Below are positions 1-10,163 of a stretch of DNA of 64,000 nt, in pieces. The stretch spans positions 2,356,001 through 2,420,000 of the forward strand of contig JACAAK010000007.1 in assembly GCA_025093985.1 (NCBI GenBank), in the 5' to 3' direction. Source of the DNA: Calvatia gigantea (Eukaryota > Basidiomycota > Agaricomycetes > Agaricales > Lycoperdaceae). A program made the position numbers and the translations under genes. The notes beneath the pieces were generated by a model that saw nothing but the letters and a program-made list of their open reading frames with translations, did not search any database and had not been told where the DNA came from. Positions within the stretch are counted from its first letter, which is position 1. Each line of letters opens with the position of its first letter.

Positions 1-1890
1 GAGATGATCATATTATAACCCGGCAATTTGCAAGCTTACAGAGTACGGTAAACAGAAGAGCCAACCAAAAGTTGAAATACTAAAACCTCGGCGCTGATGC
101 TATCAAGGATCCGAGGACTGTCACCTTGGATTCCAATGGAGGAAAGCCGTGAAAGACGCCAGGCGTAAAAAAGGTCATTGGGCAGATCCGCTAGGATTTC
201 GCGCTAGTGCGACATCAGTTATATCAGCCTTGACCGGATTGTTCAGCGACGCTAAACACTTTAGGATAGCGGCGATAAGGATGATAGCTAGAGGTCACAA
301 CCAAGCAAGGCAGATGGAAGATCTGCAGAGGACATAAATAAAGCTCTGGATCTTTTACAAGGCTTCCAATTCCCTTGGGTCGGAGGGAATGTGCAAACGG
401 TTCATTCGGCTAAGTTTGGCTTGATTACGATGTTACAATTCCACTGTCATCGGGTAGGAAGAGAAGAGCTTACCAGGAGGGAAAGAAAGATCAGCGACCA
501 ATAATCTGCCAGCGCTTCCTGTTTCAGCGCCACACACGAGTCGGAAACTGAACTCCCTTTCCAGGAGCGAAGGCCCAACAAGCCATGTTGTAAGTGCATG
601 GCAAGCAACGTGCCTTGTGAAGAAAGTGAAAAGTGAGAAGAGCCCGAACAGCGTTGACACCAGGTCCGGGAATGCAAAGAATAAGATTCTCCGTGATCAT
701 GGTTCATGCATCCTGTACTAGACCAACACAGCACAACTTTTGGGCGTCGAAAACCACGGAAGCTACTTGGTGCCTTTCTAGCCGTAAGGGGTCATATTTC
801 ATACGAGCTTCCCTTTATACCGTGTCGATAGGTGAGTATAGTGGGCGTCGAGAACGGAGGCTATCCGCTCCATTTCCGAGTCGACGATCCTGGATTGCAG
901 TGCCTGGGCTGCTAATAAGTTGTCAATGTGACTGCCCAAGTCCGCTTGTCCTCTCCACACTACCATTCACAGCTGGCAAAGTTATGAGCATTCAGTTCAT
1001 ATTTTTTCGGAATTTCGATGACGATCATATCGAACTCCACGCACCAGCGCTGTTGCCGTATGAGTGACCCCTCCTTTGTGATAATCATCAGGCGAAATCA
1101 TCATTCCGTTGCACTGCATGGTATCCGTTCTTGAAAATGTGAACATAAGCGTAACCATTTATCTTACCACGGATACATCAAAAAGGCTTCTGTTTGCAAC
1201 CGATTACGCAATTACGGCTGAGTTACGCTATGAATGTTCTAGGCGGTAGGGTACCACAAGCCAGGTACGCCCCCCAGCAGCAAGAGCATGAAAGCAGTGC
1301 AACTAATACATGGAGGAAGACACGGCGTTAGCCAATGCCCGTGTTCCCAACAATGCACTAAGTTCACAGTAGGTAACAATCATGGACAATCCGTCAGTGA
1401 GGGGAACACGACTCGAGTCATTCCGCTTCTGACGGCAGTACCCAATCACCTCTTCCGAGCCGCCGCGATTTCTTGGTAATCCGTAATTCTGTGCTAACGC
1501 TTTCACTGACGGCTGTGCTGCGGTAGCCGCGCCGTTCCTGATGATGGTAAGATGAAAAACCGATTGTTAGGAACGTAGTTGCGGCGAATTGCGGTGCTGA
1601 CAAGTGTCTCCAGCTTTCGCAACGCAGGGCGTCAGATGCCAAAATTGTCATACCGAACGCGACTGTTAGCTCCATTTTCCACGAGTTTTGAAACCTCCCA
1701 GATCTCCTCCTTGGGCGTCGAGTTGCCGCATCACTATCAGATCCAGCTACGTTGAGATCCCGACCTTCTCACCGTCAAACACTTCCTCCGTGAGAGGGAC
1801 CTTTCACCTGTTGCGGCGGTTCATACCCCTTTCGAGTCAATCAAGGTCATTTCATTCCTAACACAGACCTACGGAAAGTCCCCTGTCTGG
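1..1890. other. No recognisable gene
   Basis: Short open frames occur on both strands, the longest about 144 codons at 633-1067 (+). None shows a recognisable domain, signal peptide or consistent intron-exon continuation. I see no repeat or RNA gene here. Confidence 0.5.
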
Positions 1891-1893
1891 CAC

Positions 1894-1899
1894 TATAAA
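1894..1899 (+). promoter_or_regulatory. TATA box upstream of small ORF
   Basis: A TATAAA hexamer lies about 147 bp upstream of the ATG at 2041. A CA- and CT-rich leader of the kind seen before fungal start codons separates them. It is the main reason the tiny ORF at 2041 is listed. Confidence 0.4.
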
Positions 1900-2040
1900 G
1901 CCAACCCGTATCTCGAATGACTCCCCAGTATCATCCTTGACAGCTAGCTCAAGTATTCGCGTCTTCTAGCTGGATAAACTTCATCACTCGTCATCACTCA
2001 CAACACCTCTAATCAAACATCCCACCACTCCTCATATAAC

Positions 2041-2145
2041 ATGAGCAGCCAAGGAAACTCCGGAAACGTCAAGTCCGGCTCTGGCCAGGGGAGCACAACT
2101 TCTGTTAGTGGGGGAGCATCGTCTACTGGTGCTGTATTCTTCTGA
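2041..2145 (+). CDS. Possible small Gly/Ser-rich protein
   Basis: A short frame of about 34 codons starts at ATG 2041 and ends at TGA 2143-2145. It is rich in Ser, Gly, Thr and Gln and begins MSSQGNSGNVKSG. The upstream TATA box and pyrimidine-rich leader make a real promoter plausible. Small Gly/Ser-rich proteins are common in Agaricomycetes, but I cannot assign this one. It may continue through an intron, because the region to about 2300 keeps a similar composition. It could equally be chance. Confidence 0.25.
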   Translation: MSSQGNSGNVKSGSGQGSTTSVSGGASSTGAVFF

Positions 2146-2149
2146 AGTC

Positions 2150-3400
2150 CACCGCAACCTCTGTCGGGTAACTCTACCCGCGTCGACGGTTGTAGTTGAA
2201 AGGGACCCTCACGCCCCTCCCGCCCAACTCCCACTATATATCTCTTCATCCCCACACCCATCAGCGCCGTAGCCGATGAACAACAGCCTATCCGCATCAT
2301 TATCTATTGCACGCGACCTTACGCATCATGGTCTCGCTCATATTCAGTCATATAATCCCCCCAAGATAATCACTTAACCTATACTCGGACCGACGTACGA
2401 GGGATAATTGGAGTCAGAGAAGGTGCTTGGAGCAGTGCAGAGGAGAGATTCTCATCAAGGACTTCTGGATCCCATTTGCCGAACCAAACGGACCCCATCA
2501 CATTGGTCGACACCCTAACTCGTCTGTATCAATAGCCTTACCTATAATTTCGCCTTTCATAACACCCTTCATGCGCGATGCACGCCATTCCCCAATGTCA
2601 CATACGACAATTTAACCTTTCCATAGCGATAGTTCTCTAATTGTTGAGCCGAGACTTGGGCGTCTTATTTATTTATTTATTTATCTAAACTGTAGTACAT
2701 CCTGTTCCTTTGCAAGCATGTTGCGTGTGTAGAACATATCTATTCATAACCATCATGTGCTTCTCTCGTTCCCTGATCTAATAACCGACAAGAATGCCGC
2801 CTGTATGATGACATGTGCCGACATGGAAAATCGAAGCGTCAGTCGCGTTAGGTGGATGAACCTTGAGGCCTTGAGGCCTTGATCCCCGGTGACTATGGAA
2901 GGATTTAAAATCCTTTGTTCCCTTCACGGGTTAGATTTGACCACGGCCGCAGAAAGCGTAGCTCGAGAGACCCCTTCGGGTTCGTGGTTGACGGCCCCGA
3001 GATAACGGAGCGAAGGTCGTCTCCTCCTATCAACTCCCACCCTCAAGTTCCAAGCGTTTCAAGCTCCCAAGTTGCCGTGATGCTGACGAAACAACCTTAC
3101 CAAGGGTTTGGGCGTCTCTCGGTGTCCTTTGTCCTCATAATAGCAACATTCGGTCAACATAGACATAAAAATTCGATAAGGACCAATGAGCAGCGTCATA
3201 TTGCGAAATTGACTAATCCCAAGGGGGGATTGCTGAAAAAGGTTTGCTAACTGACGAGATGTGTGAAAGTACCCTCTTAATTTCAGGTAGGAGGGGTTAC
3301 GAGCAAACCCTGTCTCTGGTGTGGTCTCCAAGGGACGTATATCTGTAAATTACGAGAATTACATAGATATCGCACAACCACTACAAACGAACACTAGATG
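2150..3400. other. Intergenic, no gene recognised
   Basis: The interval holds a short (TTTA)n tract at about 2664-2687 and unsupported ORFs. It ends at the 3' end of the minus-strand hydrolase. Confidence 0.5.
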
Positions 3401-3401
3401 T

Positions 3402-5329
3402 TCAAAGCTTCGCATCTTCCGGTTTAGCATCCGTAAACCAGAGACCCGTTCTCAATTCGTCTCGTTGTCGAGCATCCCACCACTGCAAGATAGCATCGAC
3501 CACATCATCCTGACGTTTCGTGAAGTTGTGATCTGCGTCTTCCATAAGATGGAGTGAATGCGTCCCGGGAGATCGGCTGCCCAATGCGCGCGCATAAATT
3601 AATGCATCATACCTGCTCAAAAGACGACGCCACAAAATGATGAGCATAGGTCAGCATGACACGATATCCATCGCAGAAGGGGGATAAAAGAAAGATTTGA
3701 CATCCCGGTAGCGACGTGCCATCAGGGTGTCGGGAGATTAAGGAGAATGAAGGGAACTTACGGAGGTACAGTCGTATCTGCAAGCCCATGTAACGTCAAA
3801 ACGTCTATTTCCTGAGGGAACTGGTCCCAAACGAACGAGGTATCCCAGGAACAAAAGTCCTCTACATCATGAGGGTATATCCTCGCGGCGATCTGCTTTC
3901 GAGCAACGGTGACGTTCCATACATAGTACCCCTGAGTCCTGAAACTCTCCTGCCACCCCTTTGCCCCAGCTGTTTCTGGTCAACGGGGAGTGAATCAGAA
4001 AAGATGTGGGAAGGCGGGACCGAAATAATGATAATCATCGCCGTAGCACAGATTCCGAAAGGCCGAAAGTCCAGATCAGGTAATAAGGAGACGAAATCAG
4101 GGCCAGGTTCAGAACAACAACGCCACGGCAAGTGAACGGGAACCCAAAAGGAAACAGAAGCAAGAAAAGAGTATTGTCAGTCCTTGATCCCACGGAAGAA
4201 GCACATAAAGGGAGATTAATCATTACCCAATATTTTCTACCGGTGAAATAAGCCGAAGCAGGCATCAAATGGGTGTAGATGACGCATATTGAATATTGAT
4301 GTCCCGTTTCAAACGGTCAGCCACGGAGTTGAGTATATTATCAGCCGTCACCGGGGGTAAAACCATGACCGGAGGATCAAATAAGATGGGGAAAATAAAA
4401 CAAAGAAGTTAGTAGACGGCTTTTACGGACGCACACGAACCACCAGCGAAAATCAAAACCCAGACTTACCCGCATACGGTATCGACCAGAGACATTAACG
4501 AAAGCGGGTATCTTTCTCCCGTCTTCAGTGGACGCAACCCACCGGAGGCCGACGAGTGATCCACGGGAGTGGCCTACGATGAGTTCGATCTCATAGCCAT
4601 AGGTCGATTTGAGGTGCGCGACAACAGCGTTCAGGTCTTCGAGGTCTTCATTTAGAGCACCTTGTTTCCAGGTCCCACCCGTCTCATGATTGCCTCTGGT
4701 TCACACCGACATCCAGGGAAACACGATTGGGGGAGTTAATGCGGATATGTGGAAATGCCAGTGTGAGCACGAACGAAAGAGGTAATCGCGCAGGTAAGAA
4801 ACCGGAAAACAACAACCCCGGAAAGAGGGAGACGAACCGGAAGTCGAAGCGGAACGAGTCTATCGGAAAACGTTGCGCAAGCAGTCGTTGGAACAGGTAA
4901 TCTTTATGCCTATGTGAACGGAAGCCGAGTTAGTATAATTTTTTTGGGATTCGTCATCGGCTGGGCTTTGAACACATCGAGGAAGGGGACTAGTGCTCCA
5001 GTGGTCTCGGAAACTCGGACATTCGCTCACCCCATTGTACCATGCAGAATCTAAATATATCGATAATCCGAGAGCAGGCACGGGAACATAGTTTCGAAGT
5101 CCACGAGTCCGCAAATCGGATAATAATTTATCAAAGTAAATCAGAACGTGGTCAGTCAAGGTGTTGGATACGGACGGACAAAGAGCTAGCTGGCTGTACG
5201 TACCAAAGCAAGTTTCTTTCCCTTCGTATCTTGTGCAGGCGCATATTGTTCCAGAATGCCGCAGATAGACAGCTCAGGTTGATTCGGATGGGGTATGAAA
5301 AGCTTGGTTGTTGCACGCTCGTTCGCCAT
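3402..5329 (-). CDS. Alpha/beta-hydrolase, ectomycorrhiza-regulated-esterase type
   Basis: Multi-exon serine hydrolase of the alpha/beta fold. The start at 5329 (MANERATTKLFIPHP) gives the usual short N-terminal strand region. Exons in order encode KKLALILHGTMGHKDYLF (oxyanion HG motif), FRFDFRGNHETGGTWK, the nucleophile elbow VGHSRGS (Ser), FVNVSGRYRMR, VEDFCSWDTSFVWDQFP, the acid turn LHGLADTTVPP (Asp) and MEDADHNF (His) near the C-terminus. All three catalytic residues are present and splice phases join cleanly, so the gene looks intact. The HG motif is carried by a 20-nt microexon at 5031-5050. The architecture matches the esterase/lipase-like family described as ectomycorrhiza-regulated esterases in Agaricomycetes. 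The substrate is unknown. No signal peptide is seen, so it is probably cytosolic. Confidence 0.8.
5031..5050 (-). other. 20-nt microexon encoding ILHGTMG
   Basis: It is bounded by an AG acceptor and a GTGAGC donor on the minus strand. It joins KKLAL to HKDYLF in frame and supplies the oxyanion-hole HG motif of the hydrolase. Short-read-free gene predictors would probably skip it. Confidence 0.7.
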
Positions 5330-5987
5330 GTCCTCGCTCGTGGTAATGAATGTTGGACCAGAAAGAAGGACGAGTCTTGAGGCTCTTGAAATACAAGACG
5401 ATTCAGAGCGAGGAAGGGTGAAAAAGAATGGAAAGGTGTGGTGGGGGTTATCCAAGTTGTGAGCCTGGCGAAAGTCTAGACGGCAATTACAATAGCCGGA
5501 GCGGTTCTTGTACCGGTCCGCCTATTCCTGGGCTCCTTCTATGTTTCTCAGGGCCTCTCCAGCATAAAAATCTCGCCGGGTGCAGTAGCAACTCCTTTCT
5601 AGCGAACTGTTTCAGATTATTTCTGAATCACATTTTTTTCCGTTGTGTCTGGGGAACTTGCACCCCGACCACACTCGCACCCCATCCTTGTTTGGCTTGA
5701 TCTGTTGCAATCAACAAATTCGCGAGCCACACAAGACTTGCACTGTACCTCTATCTCAGGTCCCGGCTAGATTCCGAGATTCGACCTCGAGCTTCATTGC
5801 CGTTAATTGATTGAACGTTGAAGGCCGAACGTTCAACGTTCAACGTTGAGCTGCCACTTTAGGCCGCCAAGAGCCCAGCCTTTCTTCCGAATCTATCTGA
5901 CCCGGAACTCTTGCTCTGCACCTTCGGAAATGGTTATCTTCTCTGGTTCCCAGTGACATTTCGAATTCAACGGTTGAAAGCGCACAT
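5330..5987. other. Intergenic between hydrolase and kinase-like pseudogene
   Basis: This divergent region has no gene. It contains a palindromic AACGTT-rich tract at about 5812-5850, a motif that recurs near 10038 and 20833. Confidence 0.4.
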
Positions 5988-6881
5988 ATGACATCCACAA
6001 CAATACCACCAATTCTTGGAGAAACGTTCTATCCGGGAGAAACTCTCAAGCCATATTCCTATCCACCCCCGACTCTACCTGACAACAAACGGTGTCGTTA
6101 TGAGGGTTCGCTATGCTTGAGTGAGATCCGGGACCGCTACAATTAATTTATCGAAGAGCGAATCACAATTCCTTCTACTCCCCCGGATGTATCAATTACA
6201 CTCGAAACGCGTTTCGATTCTAGGCAAACGCAACATCCCGCATGTCTGGCTTGCCCAAATCCAAGCCTCATCCAAAACCTCGTATCCCTCCAAGCTTGTA
6301 GCGAAGATATTTGATTTCGGGGGGGTTCGACGATGCGGCGTTGTTCGATCCATTCAAAGCGTGTAATCTAACAGTTTCATGGGAGGTAGAATGTTATCGC
6401 CGTTTTGAATTGCTTCAGGGAACCAAGGTGCCCCTGTTCTATGGGCATTTTATCGCTCCTATTCCATCCCAGCGGAACCGGACAGTCAATGTCATCCTGA
6501 TGCAGTACATCCCAGGTCGGGATTTGCGCCATCTCGTCCCTCGAGATCTTGCAGGTGCGGTATGTGATGCACATAAGGATGCCGTCACCGAAGCTGTACT
6601 GGACGTGGTGCTAGATATGGCGGCCTATGGCGTTGGCCTGCTGGACCTGCAATCCCGCAATAGTCACCTTGCTCCCCCCAAAGGAGCGTCGGGAGTTTTG
6701 CGTCTCGCCCATGTGCCCGCTACGTCTCGAAGTGGATTACGAGGATTTGAGGATTGTCATGATCGATTTTGAAGCGGTGGAATACAGAGAGTCCAGGTGG
6801 TATGACGACCTGGGGAGGAGGACGATAGATAATTCGAAGCCATACAGGCTCAAGAACTGGCTGGAGGGTCGTATGATATAA
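5988..6881 (+). pseudogene. Kinase-like protein, copy K1, broken
   Basis: Member of a fungal protein-kinase-like family also present at 37419-38498 and 61850-62743. It starts MTSTTIPPILGETFYPGE. The reading then needs several frame changes: an in-frame TAA at 6144-6146, an extra base near 6222-6226, an extra G in the G-run near 6318-6325 and an extra A near 6661. After allowing for these it reads continuously through the ATP-site-like LVAKIFD, the hinge region VILMQYIPG, the catalytic-loop-like LLDLQSRNV and the metal-site-like IVMIDFEAVE, ending at 6881. The stop is a substitution, while the frame changes are single added bases. The gene may be a true pseudogene or partly an assembly artefact. 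Function of the family is unknown. Confidence 0.6.
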
Positions 6882-7226
6882 TTCCCTACAGCGCTGTTAA
6901 TAAAATGAACCAGAGTTGATCAACATCGTGTGAGACTGGTCGAAAAACTCGCAACTTTCCACAGGCACCTGTAACCCGGCTCAATTGCCTCCTTCGTGGA
7001 AAGGTAGCAAGCAACCACTCAGTATCAAAAGGACTGGTCGTTTTATTATAATATGGAGAGCCGGCCCTCGGATCTGGGTTCCCAATCGTTGTCATCTGAG
7101 AATTAGTGGTGGGCAAGAGACCTAAGTGATATTTTGCACAGTGGTTTTTCTGGACTACCTGTACCAAGTCCCGTTACACACCCCTCGAAAGAATACAACA
7201 TAAACACGATCACTCGAGATAAGTAA
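6882..7226. other. Intergenic
   Basis: Short space between two convergent 3' ends (K1 and the L1-domain gene). Nothing was recognised. Confidence 0.4.
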
Positions 7227-9075
7227 TCAAGCTTGCAGCGCCTTCTTCCCCAACATCTTCGCCTTCGCACTCTTGCCATTTACATTTTTCCCAGTAACGA
7301 CTTTTTGCTTCTTCCCTACCAACGGTCCTGCAGCTGCACGTTTCTGTTTCAACTCGGCCTTCGTCAGCCCGCCTTTGGAGGTCGCAGTGGATCTTTGAAC
7401 TTGACGCGGCAGACGCGCTTGGCGTTTGAGTTTTCACCTTGGGTTTCGCGGTTTCCGCAATTTCGGATGTAACTCGAGGTTTCTTCGTCGCAGAGATTTT
7501 TTGTTTAGGTGGTAGTTGTGCGTTGGAAGCAGATGGTGCGGGTTTAACGGATTTCTTGGGTTTCTGGGGTTGTTCTGCTGATTGTGTTTTTGTGGGCTTG
7601 GTAGACTGTTTCGCTGTGGATGTAGATGGAGGTGTGCTGGTGGTTTTGCCAAATTTGACTTTTTTCCTCGGCTGTTCTTCCTCCTCCTCCTCCTCTTCTT
7701 CTTCTTCCTCACTCTCATCTTCACTTTCTTCATCCTCCGGCACAACAGGCCCCTTCTTACCTATTTTAATCGCACCATTCTGCTCTCTCTTCTTCCCCTT
7801 CTTCTTCTCCGTCCCCGGTTCCTCTTCTACTACATCCTCTTTCGCACCACCACTCTTGGCCTTATCTCCAGACACACCACTCCATCGTTCACCCAAATTA
7901 CAACTCCAAATTGGCAGACTCACACTCGTGTTTGTTTTAATAAAGAAACTCTGGATGTTATCCCAGTCTGCAGGGATGTGAGCCGCAATTGCCGGAATGG
8001 CTTTTTGGATGTTAGCGACTACTTGAGAGGGTTTTTGGGAGAGGGTGCCGATTTTGATTGAACTATTGTTGTTGTTGTTGTTGTTGTTGTTGTTTTGTTT
8101 CCAGGTGGTGTGTTGTTGCGCAGATATTTTTGGTGATGAGCGACGGATAGACATAATTTGTAGATCGTGTATGGGTGATCGCCGGATAGTATTAGGATTG
8201 ATTAGTAGAGGTAGGAGGGAGGGGAGTGATGATCAGGGAGTAGAGACGTACGTGCATGTACCGTTATTCTGGTGCATGTATGTTGAGGAGATAGCTCGCT
8301 CAAGTTCGGCTTTCAGATCCTTTCGCGTCATTGCCACGGGAATCGGTTGTCTTTGTATAGATTGACAGATTTTGAGATTGGTGATGCCGATACGAGTACG
8401 GAGGTATGTGTAAGGGGGGAAAAAAAGTTAGCGCAACGAGGCAGGCGGGAAAAAAAATAAGATTTTTGTCAATATTGCGACCACCATCAATATCATAAAA
8501 CCACAAATGTGTGTGAATGCATACGCACTTTTTGGCTTCGAACCATTTGGAACCGAGGAGTTTTGGGAGGAGGGGTATCACTCGGTCGTCAGCGAGGAAG
8601 AGCCCGTTTTCTTTGAGAAGGAGACGGCGGGCTTCAAAAGATTTGAATTTGCCTTTGAGCTTGGAGATGCCGACGACGCGGGAGATGAATTTGATGTTAT
8701 GGCTCTCGAGTAAGTCTTTGAATTCCCGTTGAGGGTCTTTTGTTATAAGGCAGATGGAGGTTGTGCGGGGATCGACGAGAGGATGTACGATAGGTCTACA
8801 GTGCAGTGAAATGGACGAGTAGATTAGCTTCTATCAAGTGTCAATTTAAGACAGAAATTGTGAAGGGAGACGCACATTTTAACGGGTTTTATTTTGTTCT
8901 TGGGAGCGACCTGTTTTACAGTGACATTTAACCAGACATTAGGTTCCTTTCCAGGAATGAGCTCTGTTTCTTCTTTTTCTTGTTGTTTTTTGGATTCATA
9001 AGCGTGCAGTGCGTCAACTGCTTTTTTGATCTGAGAGACAGAGATGCGGTCGTCAATTAGATCTTCGTTGGCCAT
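7227..9075 (-). CDS. Nucleolar ribosomal L1-domain protein (UTP30/RSL1D1-like)
   Basis: Ribosome-biogenesis factor with a ribosomal-L1 fold. It starts at 9075 (MANEDLIDDRISVSQIKKAV). Exons then give KPVKIPIVHPLVDPRTTSIC, FKSFEARRLLLKENGLFLAD, LLGSKWFEAKK, TRKDLKAELERAISSTY, and IKIGTLSQKPSQVVANIQ followed by WDNIQSFFIKTNTSVSLPIW, all typical of this L1 class. A long acidic and lysine-rich tail follows, with a Glu run near 7681-7725, as expected for a nucleolar protein. The basic C-terminal end (GGLTKAELKQKRAAAGP, stop 7227-7229) lies in a different frame from the acidic part. One extra base near 7386 would reconcile them. Overall about 470 codons, closer to RSL1D1 than to the shorter yeast Utp30. 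The (GTT)n tract at 8066-8094 falls in an intron. Confidence 0.8.
8066..8094. repeat. (TTG)n microsatellite in intron
   Basis: About nine to ten perfect TTG units, AAC on the gene strand. They sit just before the acceptor of the last intron of the L1-domain gene. An ORF through it would give poly-Asn, but splicing removes it. Confidence 0.8.
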
Positions 9076-10163
9076 TGCGTTGGCTCGGGGGTGGGCGGGA
9101 GGAGAGTCTTAACGCTGCCGCGACTTTGCAAGGCAAGGCCTTTGGTCGTCTCTGATCCAAAAAAATCAAGATGTTGATAGTTGTTTGACTATGCCTTCTG
9201 TTATCTTATCTCTCGAGGCCGTTAAGTTATTTTTGTTCCAACGCAATCTGCAATCCTTCAAATTGAAAAAGAACGCGGGAGAGTTCACGGAGGTCTTGGC
9301 GCGACGGAAACACAGCTGAACCCACTATTTATCTTAAAAACTCTAAAGAATTAGCACGGAATCCCTGGCGCTCTTGCAAGTTCTGAGTCCCGACTACCCT
9401 GAATTGGATCACTGGATGATCACCGACAAGCCCATTTAAACTCACTTTCTAATGGATACTTCTGCGTAACGCGTTATGTGCACGGCGCACACAAGCCGAC
9501 AAAGCCCGGTGGACTGGCAAAGAAGCTGAGGTAGACTTTTTTTGTGGATTCAACGAATGGCAGCCCCGGAGTACCGGGTGCCGTAATGAAGTTGTTAAGG
9601 GTCGTCACGTTGTCCAGGTTGTGGAGACGCTCCCCCCCCAACGTACTAAATGTCTGTGGCTTGTGAGAGCTTCATTGATACAGACAACAAAGTTTATGTA
9701 TAGGAGTATAACAGCACATTTGCCGCGCCCAACTTGTTCCAAACATTCACCAGAGTTGTTCGCTTCCCTGTTGTTTATTCTTGGAAAGAAAAATTGTCAA
9801 AAGTGGTACCGCTTTCCTCGACGTGATTGCTGGACAACGTGTTAGTGTTCAATTGCCTGCCTCTGTGCCTACGTACTCGGTACTTGTACTTGGAGGGGGT
9901 TGTGATAGTGTTAAAAGGACCTGGTTGTTGACCGAAAGAGGAGTAGTTCGCACGACGTGCTTTGGAACCAAGTAAGGCCGTTCCAAATATTTGTTCTCTC
10001 TTCTCGCCGCTTCGGTGATCCTCGTCTACCTTACCCCCGTTCAACGTTCAACCTTCCTCCCTCCTTCCCTCCCCTTTTTCCTCTTCCTGTCCTATACCCA
10101 TTCATTCCCTTTTTACCCTTCCCTGCTCGACGCTCGGCGCTGTAGCAGGATTAGTATACCACA
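9076..10163. other. Divergent intergenic region
   Basis: About 1.1 kb lie between the starts of the L1-domain gene (-) and the CaaX protein gene (+). The last 130 bp before 10164 are strongly pyrimidine-rich, as in fungal promoters. A GTTCAACGTTCAAC motif lies at about 10038-10051. No gene was recognised. Confidence 0.45.

Noticed and set aside
7439..7981. 180-codon plus-strand ORF with Ser and hydrophobic runs
   Set aside because: It is antisense to the Glu/Lys-rich tail of the L1-domain gene, where strand bias automatically creates an open frame.
8063..8154. Poly-Asn N-terminus for the L1-domain protein
   Set aside because: The AAC run falls inside an intron. Splicing from the ERAISSTY exon to SIKIGTLSQ keeps the domain intact.
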